DNA of 64,000 bases from Henckelia pumila. Taxonomy: Eukaryota; Streptophyta; Magnoliopsida; Lamiales; Gesneriaceae. Both the position numbers and the translations under genes were made by a program. The notes below the pieces were generated by a model. It did not search any database, was not told the DNA's origin, and worked only from the letters and a program-made list of their open reading frames with translations. This document shows, piece after piece, positions 48,385 to 57,461 of the stretch. Numbering within the stretch: the first letter of the stretch is position 1; every line of letters begins with the position of its first letter. Location: the NCBI RefSeq assembly GCF_033568475.1, contig NC_133122.1:65743442-65807441 (forward strand), in the 5' to 3' direction.

Positions 48385-48396
48385 GCTCTGATACCA
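48385..48396 (-). other. Pararetroviral primer binding site
   Basis: TGGTATCAGAGC on the minus strand, the exact complement of the plant initiator tRNA-Met 3' end. In Caulimoviridae this site starts minus-strand DNA synthesis and marks position 1 of the genome. It sits about 210 nt before the first ORF. Confidence 0.9.
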
Positions 48397-49235
48397 TTTT
48401 TTCGCATATTTCTTTATACTGCAAATGAGCACAAAATCTCCAGATTCAAGCATAAAACCTTTACAAGTTAAGCATAGAACCTATAGATTTCAAGCATAGA
48501 TTAGCATAAATCCAGCACAAAAATTAAATATTAAAATATTCAAGTTTGGTGGTCCTAGGAATTATAGTAAAAAATATTTTGCCTAGAGAGTTCTAATAAA
48601 GTTAGGAAGGGTATTAGGGATTTTAGGACAATTCACTCTTAAAAATATTATATATTTTTAAATTTTAATAATATTTCAGTATATTACAAAACTATAGTGT
48701 TATAATTTCAAACGTTATTATATTACGCCGTTAGTAGAGGCAATTTGTGGGCAGCGGTAATTATTATATTATTATTAAAAACTAAATATAAGCAAACTCC
48801 AATCAAGGAAAAGAAGGGAACCCACAAAATTACAAAGTAAATAAGCTTAGCAAATGAATGAGGAGAAAAAGGCAAAAAAAACAAAGCACCTGCCGCTGCA
48901 CCACACACCTCCTGCAGGGACCCTTTGCAGTACAGAATCACAACACAACGCACCAACACACACAGTGTGTGAGAGAATAAACTTTTATCACATCGCTTCT
49001 GTGTTTTTTCCCCCCCGCAATTCAAAAGATGGAAAAGAGGGTCTAAAAATACTCGAAAAAGAGAGGGGTTCAATACAGTAAAAGATGGTTGCTTTGAATA
49101 AAGTTTTATGGGTGACAGTGAGAGAGAAAAAGGAAAGATATAAAGAAACACAAGTGATTAGTACTAGTGTTCTAACATACTAAAATATATGGTCTTTTTT
49201 AAGTCAAGTTACAATTTTTTTCTCAGCTCTCTCTA
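48397..49235. other. NIK upstream region
   Basis: The first part (to about 48520) has several AAGCATARA repeats and may still be viral leader. The rest is AT-rich, then from about 48880 less so, with CACAC and CT-rich stretches and a pyrimidine run (CTCAGCTCTCTCT) right before the NIK ATG. It probably contains the NIK promoter and 5' UTR. A 142-codon minus frame (49151-48723) has no recognisable protein. Confidence 0.5.
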
Positions 49236-52200
49236 ATGTTTCTTGCTTCATGGTTTCTTGATACCATGTCTCGTATTCCCAGCAAATGCCTTGTTTTTCT
49301 CTGTTTTCTCGCGTGTTGCTTCATTACCGCACTTTCATTTGAAGCTCGCAATCCCGAAGGTATGTATGTAGACTCCAATACTGCAATGATATCAAAGGAA
49401 TCTTGAAATGTAAAAAAAATAAATCAATCAATTTTAGCTTATTGAAACTGATTCTTTTGGATGTTGTTTTCTGGGTTTCAGTTGAAGCTTTGATTGGTCT
49501 AAAGGAAAGTTTGAATGATCCTCATGGAGTTCTGAGCAACTGGGATGAGGACTCTGTTGACCCTTGTAGCTGGTCTATGATCACTTGTAATTCTGATAAT
49601 CTTGTCACTGCTTTGTGAGTGTTCTTGTTTTCTTGATTTTTAAATACTTTCGATTCACTACTCTGTAAAGCAAAAAAAGATACATTTGCCCACAACTGTC
49701 TTCTTGTCTAGAAATTTAAATGAATTTTGTGCAGGGGAGCTCCTAGCCAAGGTTTATCAGGTTCTTTGTCATGGCTGATAGCAAACCTCACAAACCTCAA
49801 ACAAGTGTAAGCACTTTGATGAAACTTTTCACACGTGGTAATTCTTAATCGTCAATAAGCCTTTTGGTGTGGCTTGGTTCTGAAAATTTCATGTTTCTAT
49901 ATGCAGACTGTTGCAAAACAACAATATTTCTGGGCATATTCCAGAAGAATTGGGCCATCTTTTTAGTCTTGAAACATTGGATCTCTCTAGTAACAAGTTT
50001 TCTGGTCATATTCCAGAATCTTTGGGTTCGTTGAATCATCTCCAGTATCTGTGAGTGTAATTTTTCCCCTGTATTCTTTCTAGGATTTTCTATTTGGAAT
50101 TATATGGTATACAATTTTTAGATAAATTTGATTGGGAGAATTGAGTTGAAGGCCATTCACTGTGCTCCTGCCTTTATACTTACCCGGGTTCTTTCTGTGA
50201 GGAAGAAGAAACGAAAATTTAATGGAACATTGATAAAATATAACACACAAATCCACACACAGAAATTGCTCATGTAATTTTGCATGCAAGTTAAAATATT
50301 TTTGAACATATAGTTAATTGTCTCTACTCACCCTGGTAGTTCACCCTTGACTTGCATCCTTTTCTATAACTTTAGTTGGTCTGCCTTATGGTCGTAATTT
50401 GTCTTGTAATGTATAGGAGGTTCAATAACAATTGCTTGAGTGGGGCTCTTCCTCTGGTTTTTGCCAGTCTACCCCAACTTACTTTCTTGTGAGTATGATC
50501 ACTCTATCTTATTTAACTTCTACATTTTGTTTTGTTGTTTATCATGTTGCCTGATAGGTTATAGAATTATATCTAGTATTTGTTTCAACATGTGAATCAT
50601 AGTAGGTTCTGAATTTGTTGAATTTATGTACAGGGATTTGTCCTACAACAATCTTAGTGGACCTGTGCCTACTTTTCATACCAAAACATTTAAGTATGGA
50701 TTCTCTGCACAAAGCTGTACTATCGATGATATTGACTTTATTTTTTTCTAATTCAATAATGCATGAAAAAATAATTGTTTCTGTTTTGTCATTTTTTGTG
50801 TTGTGATGAAAATTTATGTTGCAGCATATTGGGTAACCCTTTAATTTGTGGGAGTCACTCCAGTGAAAAATGTTCTGGATCAATCTTGGCTAGTCCTCTT
50901 TCATTTACCATGGATCCATCATCTGGTAAATTATTAATCCTCTATGTATTCATGTCTTCACTCTAGAAACTTTTTTTTTTCTTTTTATCAATTGTAATTT
51001 CTTTTCCTTGCACAAATCCAGGCCGGTCGAGTTCCAGGAAACTATCAATTGCACTTGGAATGAGCCTTAGCTTTGTATTAATCTTAGTCGTTGCGTTAGG
51101 ATTTCTCGCGTGGAAAAGAAACATGAAGAGGACTCAATCCATTTTAAACTTTGCAGGTATTTGATTTCACCCAAGTATACAAATATATTATTATGTTCAC
51201 TCATGTTTCTTACATCTTATCAATATGATATGCCATTATTAGACGTTCAAGAAGAGGATATTACAAGTCTTGGAAATCTTAGATGCTTCACATTTAAGGA
51301 ACTCCAGCACGCTACGGACAATTACAGTTCGAAGAACATTCTTGGCACCGGAGGATTTGGCAACGTTTATAGGGGAAAGTTGGCAGATGGGACGCTGGTG
51401 GCGGTGAAACGACTAAAAGATTTGACAGGAACCACTGGAGAATCACAATTTAGGACCGAATTAGAGATGATCAGCCTAGCTGTTCACCGGAATTTGCTTC
51501 GCATTATTGGATACTGTGCCACGCCGAATGAAAGACTTCTTGTGTATCCTTATATGTCTAATGGCAGTGTGGCGGCAAGGCTAAGAGGTGTTAACCTTTC
51601 CTTTTGATTTTTCAAATTACATTTCATCTTTTGCTATTGACTCTTCCAGCAATTTAGTAATTTTTAGAAAAAAAGGATAGAAGCAGAGAAGTTGCTAGGG
51701 AGCCTATTGAGCATTTCACAAGTAATTTGAAAGATATCACGGCTTCTGTCTGTTATAGACTATGTCACTACCCCTCGACTAAATCGTTATTAGGTAGAAA
51801 GCAATGCATAAATCATGTCATCAATGAACTTTTGGTGGACCTCAATATCAGCAGGGAGTGAAGTCACTTCCAACTTTAGGCCATGTGAGTTAGGAACAGG
51901 GCCCATTCAACTGCATTTGGTATGTTTCAAGATAACAAAGAATCTTTCTTGTTCTTTTTGTGCTTTTTTATGCAATTGAAACGTCAGCACTTAAGTATTT
52001 CCTATGAGAGTTACCCAAAAATCAAGACAATTCATCTGATGATTTTCTTGATGCCATTGGATTTTGGTATTACTGCCAAGTTATGACGTGATACTCCAAA
52101 ATCCACAGGGCAGATTTCGAATTTTGATGGAAATTTGAGGATAGCAAATCCTGGAATTTCTTATACTCTATTCATAATGTTCTGTATAATATCAAATCTA

Positions 52201-53280
52201 ATATTAGAAAGTTTATTGCCCTCAAACTTATAAAAACTGTGAAATGAACGGCTGAATTATCATGCTATGGCCCTAGAAAGGCTTGTGTTAATTTTTCTAT
52301 GAGTGTGAAAATGTGGCTCCTTAGTTCTACGTACTTTATTTGAATTTGTGATCAAGAGCTTTTGCATAATAACTGCAGGGAAGCCGGCTCTCGATTGGAA
52401 CACCAGAAAGAGAATCGCAATTGGTGCTGCAAGGGGCCTTCTCTATCTGCATGAGCAATGTGATCCAAAGATAATCCATAGGGACGTTAAGGCTGCCAAT
52501 GTGCTGTTAGACGACTTCTTTGAGGCTGTTGTTGGTGACTTTGGCCTTGCAAAACTACTTGATCATGCTGAATCTCATGTAACCACAGCTGTTCGTGGTA
52601 CTGTCGGTCATATTGCACCGGAATACCTCTCAACTGGTCAGTCCTCCGAGAAAACTGATGTCTTTGGATTCGGAATTCTCCTGTTAGAACTCATTACTGG
52701 AATGAGAGCACTTGAGTTTGGAAAATCGGCGAACCAAAAAGGAGCTGTACTCGAATGGGTATGTGCATCTTTAGCATCACATGTGCTAGTTCTAGCATTG
52801 CACAAACATGATAGGGTGGACTCTGTGGTTCATTTGCTGTGATGACATTAACAAACACCTATTTGCTTGTCCACTAATTGTCTTCAACACATCGTTTGAA
52901 TGCAGGTTAAGCAGATACAGCGAGAGAAGAAAGTCGAGTTATTGGTGGACCGAGAATTGGGAATCAACTTCGACAGGATTGAGGTAGGGGAGATGTTGCA
53001 AGTGGCTCTACTCTGTACTCAAAACCTGCCAGCCCATCGTCCCAAAATGTCCGAGGTTGTCCGGATGCTCGAAGGTGATGGCCTAGCCGAAAAGTGGGCA
53101 GCCACACATAATTACGTCAATACTGCTACAAACTTTTCCCGCGAGAACAGGAAGTCACGATCAATGTCTGCCACCGGAAACGAGGACGTTGATCACGATC
53201 AGTCGAGCATTTTTGGTATGACAATTACCATGGATGATGACTATGATGGTCATTGCATGGAGCTTTCAGGTCCAAGGTGA
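49236..53280 (+). CDS. NIK-type LRR receptor-like kinase (LRR subfamily II)
   Basis: Plasma-membrane receptor kinase of the NSP-interacting kinase group, known for antiviral and growth signalling. Exons: 49236-49359, 49482-49614, 49735-49806, 49907-50050, 50417-50488, 50634-50693, 50825-50925, 51022-51156, 51243-51587, 52379-52758, 52906-53280 (TGA), 1941 nt or 646 residues; a start at 49266 gives 636 and a cleaner signal peptide. Order: signal peptide, LRR N-cap ([11 protein letters not shown]), about five LRRs on 72- or 144-nt exons, TM segment ([20 protein letters not shown]), kinase with [37 protein letters not shown] and [16 protein letters not shown]. It is an RD kinase with all catalytic residues. 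[19 protein letters not shown] is typical of NIKs. No break seen. NIK1, 2 or 3 cannot be told apart here. Confidence 0.94.
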
Positions 53281-54472
53281 CCAAGGGATGGGAAAGTTGA
53301 GAGAATAAAATGAAAATAGATAAGTAAATTCTTGTTTCATTCATTTCCAGGAGAGAAAAATTAGTGTTGTGTTGGGAGATTGCTAGTTAAAATAGGCTCA
53401 AGCCTCCTATGCATTGTTATTTGGTATTTTCTTCGTCGAATGTACATAAGCCTTTTTGTGTGTGTTTCATCAGAGTACTATACCCTTGGTAAATATGTTC
53501 TTTAACTTTTTACTTTTTTCAATTCAGTTTGAATCTTTTACTCTTTTTTTCATGTTTACAAGTTCTAATTAGCAAATTGATGGGAATTGTTAATGACTTA
53601 ACAATGTATTTGGTTCCATGGATTTCATGAAATTTGGTGGGATTTAGAATTTCAAATCCCATTTTTAGTGTTTGATATAATCAAACTTTAAAACGAGATT
53701 GGTATCAGGTAAAATTTGATATAACTAAATGAAATCAATAGTTTGTTGGACCGTTTACTAAAACTTCTTGTGCTTTTTGAAGGTAATCCATGTCATTCTT
53801 TTATGACATTTCTATTATGGGCTAGCTATTTTTGTAACATGATATTCCTGTTCTACATGGTTGAAAGATGCCTGTTTAAAATAGTTAATAAAATATTACC
53901 AAGGATTTGTATAGCAATTTGGATCAATCGAGAATAGATAAATAATAGTTGTTTTAATAGTTCATTATGAAGTCATGCTTGCATACATATATGAAGTTGG
54001 ATGTAACAAAATGACGTCGGAGACGGTTGTTAGCGAGAATACAAGGATATAGTCCCTCAGTCTTATATCAATAGGCAAGTATGTTTTTGACTTTTTTTCA
54101 CATAGATTAAAAAAAATGTTTGAGAAAGTAAATTTTAGAAAAAATTTTCTCATTCTACCCTTATTTAATGAAGATTTTAATATAATAAAATAATTGTTCA
54201 AATAATTAATGATATTGATTTATTAAGGATAAATTATTAAAAGAACAGGAGAGACATCATTAATATGAAATCTAGACTATATATTTGGGACGAAAAGAAA
54301 ATGTAACTTAAATGAATAAGACTGAAAAAATAATTGTTATACGTCTATGCAGAGCAAAAAAACGTTGTTGTATGGGTGCCACATCTAGATTTGGATCTCC
54401 ACGTGCGATTATATTACCTTTACATACGACTATGTTTCCTTAAATAATTTATAAAAGTTAATAAAGAACATG
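53281..54472. other. NIK 3' flank and spacer
   Basis: Probable NIK 3' UTR to about 53520, then AT-rich DNA without a supported gene up to the Gypsy insertion. Confidence 0.55.
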
Positions 54473-54477
54473 CTAAC
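54473..54477. repeat. Gypsy target duplication (left)
   Basis: CTAAC, repeated exactly at 63540-63544 after the right LTR. A perfect 5-bp duplication shows one intact insertion. Confidence 0.92.
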
Positions 54478-56084
54478 TGTGAGAACCCAGCTTTCAGCCT
54501 TCAAGCAAGCAATGAAGAGCCTTAACGGAAGGAAGGAAGGCAGATGTTTCAAATTCAAAATTGATGTGAGTAACAGTCAAGAATTGTAACAGCAAGAATA
54601 AAGAGGAATCATGGCTGTTAATGGGAATTATTGGCCATGAATGAGAGGCTTTTCAGTTAGATTTTCAGCCTATAAATAGTGGCCAAAGTCTGATTGAAGA
54701 TCACACCCAAAAAACTCCAAATTCTCGAGCACCAAGCTGCTGTTTTTTTGGTTTTCTTGAGCTCCATTTTTGTTGCCCAGTGTGCTGCCATTTGTGGTTG
54801 ATAGAGGCTGCAGAATCCTCTCCATATATCAGAATTCTTACATAGCTTGTGTCCTTCCTAAATTCGAAGACATCAGCAACCGTACGAAGCTCAAAAGCCT
54901 GCTCATTGTCGAGCACAAGTGATAAACAGAAATCTCGAAAAAAAAAGTCGGCATCGTTTCGATCATACTTTCTGTCCATTTTGGAAGAGGTTTCTGTCCA
55001 TTTCAAGTGCAAGTTTCTGCCTGTTCCTGAAGCCTTCGAATCTACCCAAGTTCAAGTAATCATCTACTGCAACCAAATCCAAAAAGTTGCCCGAGTTCAA
55101 GCCAAGAAGCAGCGCCGAAGTCGAGCGAGGAGTTGCATTTTTCCAGAAAAGTTGAGCAGCTTAGTTCCCTTAAAACCGAACAGATTTCGTTGTGAATCTA
55201 GTTCAAGTTTTGCCGAAGTCGAGGCTCTCCAACAATCTTTACTCCTACACGATTTTCTTAGAAATCGAATACGGTAAGTGGACTTCTACCTTTTTTTTGT
55301 GTGATATAAGTTTCTACACTTATATTTATTTTTGCGTGTGAGTTAAGTTTTATAACATAAATACTTATACTTTTGAAAATTCGATCGGCATGATAATATT
55401 CGTTTCACTTTGATATATATTATTTGTTTGCTATTCGTGATATTATTTGAAGCATGTTAGAATTATTTGGAAATATTTGAGATGCACTGTTAAGAGTCGA
55501 TTTAGAAATGGTTAAGGAATTTCCGACGATTTGATTTGATTTGATTTGATTTGATATGGCCCTGATGCGGTGGGTTATAATAATCATTCCTTTGGCCTCG
55601 CCCCTTAGAGGAGTAACGTATAGAGGACTGATTAGTAGAATCACGGAAAATGAGATAATTAACAGTGCAATATTTGCTTCGTATTTGTTCGAATTCAACA
55701 TGCTTATTTTGTTTCGAGATTATGAAATATACATGAGTACATGTAAATATATTTTGGTGTTTATCGTGCTCGATCGGCCCCCACTTGCTGAGTGTTTCCC
55801 AAAACACTCACCCCCTTACTTTCCTCCCCAGATACTGAAGAAAATCTAGAAGAGGATGGACAATATGCATTCTGGGGTTGGTGATCAACTTGAAGTTTTA
55901 TTAGAAGTTATTTTCTATTATTTTGTCGTTTTCGCTATTGTCGTATTTCCTATTTTGTAAAGACATATTTGATTATGTAAAAGACTGGTTGAAGGTTGTT
56001 CTCTATATTACGTGGCTTGTTATTTTTCAATTCGAAATGTTAAACAGCGCCGATGTCAACAAGGCCCGGTTTCGGGGCGTGACA
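54478..56084 (+). repeat. Gypsy left LTR
   Basis: 1607 bp. TATAAATAG near 54671 is the likely TATA box. Relative to the right LTR it has a 9-bp extra piece (near 54840) and extra TTGAT units (near 55535-55555). A 142-codon open frame at 54849-55277 is also open in the right LTR, but has no family. Confidence 0.92.
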
Positions 56085-56090
56085 TTTTTG

Positions 56091-56104
56091 TGGTATCAAA
56101 GTCG
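56091..56104 (+). other. Gypsy primer binding site, degenerate
   Basis: TGGTATCAAAGTCG lies 6 nt after the left LTR. The usual initiator-Met site is TGGTATCAGAGC, so positions 9 and 12 differ. It matches the site type used by Gypsy elements, which start with TGGTATCA. Confidence 0.75.
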
Positions 56105-56553
56105 TCAGGTTCATAATCCGGGTGGGAATTCCTTAGGAAAATTTTTAGACATTTTCTCATAGTAGGCCAAAAGGCCAATGTCGTTCCCTCCGAAACGATC
56201 TCACAAATCAAAGTCATTGCGAAATTATATTTCGCAATGAGGAAACTCTTATTTAGGCCGAACTCAATCGTTTAGGACTCCGAAATAGCATTTTTGCCGT
56301 TTTAGGAAAGATTTAGAATCCTTATAACTTTTCATAAAAAAACTCGAAATCTAATTCCGTCGATTGTGTCACAATCCTCACAATCGATACTGTCAGCTCA
56401 ATTAAAAATCTCAAAATTTTTCATTTTTGGAAAATATTTCCGAAAAGTCCCATTTTCGTTTGTAATTATTGCAAACTGTTCATGTGTTGTGTAATTGCTG
56501 ATTTCTAATATTTTGTTCTAAGCCTTGCCTTTCCATTTGTTTTCTTTCAGGAA

Positions 56554-57240
56554 ATGGCGCCAAGTTTTCCTCGTACCCGTGCCCATTCCATCTTTCGCAT
56601 GAAGCAACTGGTTATTGATAACCAGAAGCATAAGATTACTCGACTTTATGCTAAGGTTGTTCTTGCTAGGCGTGAGCAGCGAGAATGGGAGAAGAGGGCC
56701 AACAAATACCTCTATGAGTTAGAGCAAGTGAGGGGGAATAACATATACCTCCATAATGACATGGACCTTAATCATTTTCGTGAAGAAGCTCTGCGCAACC
56801 AAGTGATTAAGTCTGAAGAAGAGCATAACAAGACAAAAGGAAGAATGGAGGCAGATGAGATAGAGCATAAGCAGACGAAAGTCAGATTGGGTACAGCACA
56901 GGACACCATAGCAGAGCTATCTGGTGTTGTTAGCCACTTGACTAAACAAGTGGATCATGAGAAGCAGTTGGGGCAGCAGTCCTGCGCAGAACATGGGCAG
57001 CGTCATCAACAGATGCGAGATCGCATTCAGCAGCTGGAAGCTCAAATTCAGCAATTGCAGGGTACAGTGGCAAACTTGAATAATCATAATGCCATTCTAC
57101 TACAGGCCGTAAATCAACTGCAAGAAGAGGATTCCGAGGAGGAACCCGAGGAGGATCCAGAGGAAGATCCGGAAGAGATAGAGGTGGAGGAAGAGCCCAT
57201 CGAAGCTGTGGGGGATGGAGAAGTTATAGACTTAGATTAG
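56554..57240 (+). CDS. Extra ORF upstream of gag: coiled-coil protein with acidic tail
   Basis: An open frame of 228 codons between primer site and gag, in a different frame from gag, with good start context (GGAAATGGCG) and stop TAG. The N-terminus is basic (PSFPRTRAHSIFRMKQL). Residues about 25-185 are rich in Lys, Glu, Gln and Leu with heptad-like spacing (HQQMRDRIQQLEAQIQQLQG), predicting a long coiled coil. The end is strongly acidic (DSEEEPEEDPEEDPEE, ending VIDLD). I do not recognise the family. Extra ORFs before gag are known from Ogre-type Gypsy elements, but this element is chromovirus-like. The intact frame in an element with broken gag is notable. A role in particle assembly or chromatin binding is only a guess. 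Confidence 0.7.
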   Translation: MAPSFPRTRAHSIFRMKQLVIDNQKHKITRLYAKVVLARREQREWEKRANKYLYELEQVRGNNIYLHNDMDLNHFREEALRNQVIKSEEEHNKTKGRMEADEIEHKQTKVRLGTAQDTIAELSGVVSHLTKQVDHEKQLGQQSCAEHGQRHQQMRDRIQQLEAQIQQLQGTVANLNNHNAILLQAVNQLQEEDSEEEPEEDPEEDPEEIEVEEEPIEAVGDGEVIDLD

Positions 57241-57461
57241 TGTGGATGCATTAGTTTTTGGTTCAGCTTTGCTTCCTTGTCACTTATTTCCAATTCAGTT
57301 GTTGCTTTCAATTCCAAAACTATCAGTTGTTATTTCAATTCGGTTGTTATTTTGAAATTCAATGAATGGTCTTTTGTTTACCTATGTGTCCAACTTGTTA
57401 AGTTGTTTTTTTCTAATCCATAAATCTATCAGAATCTTAGAAACTTTTACGTATGTAGGAC

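Larger units (their letters stand above)
41213..48396 (-). mobile_element. Endogenous pararetrovirus (Caulimoviridae), defective
   Basis: An almost genome-length copy of a plant DNA pararetrovirus on the minus strand. In viral order from the right: tRNA-Met primer site (48396-48385), capsid-type ORF with zinc knuckle, movement protein, aspartic protease, reverse transcriptase, RNase H, a transactivator-like ORF, then duplicated promoter motifs and a TATA box. Capsid upstream of movement protein, with a separate pol and a last ORF, matches the Solendovirus and Cavemovirus plan as I remember it. The copy carries at least three frameshifts and several nonsense codons, so it is not functional. 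No LTRs are present, as expected. It lies head-on to the NIK gene. Confidence 0.88.

Noticed and set aside
48723-49151. 142-codon minus-strand frame upstream of NIK
   Set aside because: Composition is hydrophobic and low in complexity with no family, and it overlaps the probable NIK promoter.
54849-55277. 142-codon open frame in the left Gypsy LTR, also open in the right LTR (62249-62737)
   Set aside because: The two LTRs are recent copies of each other, so shared openness is no sign of selection. No domain is seen.
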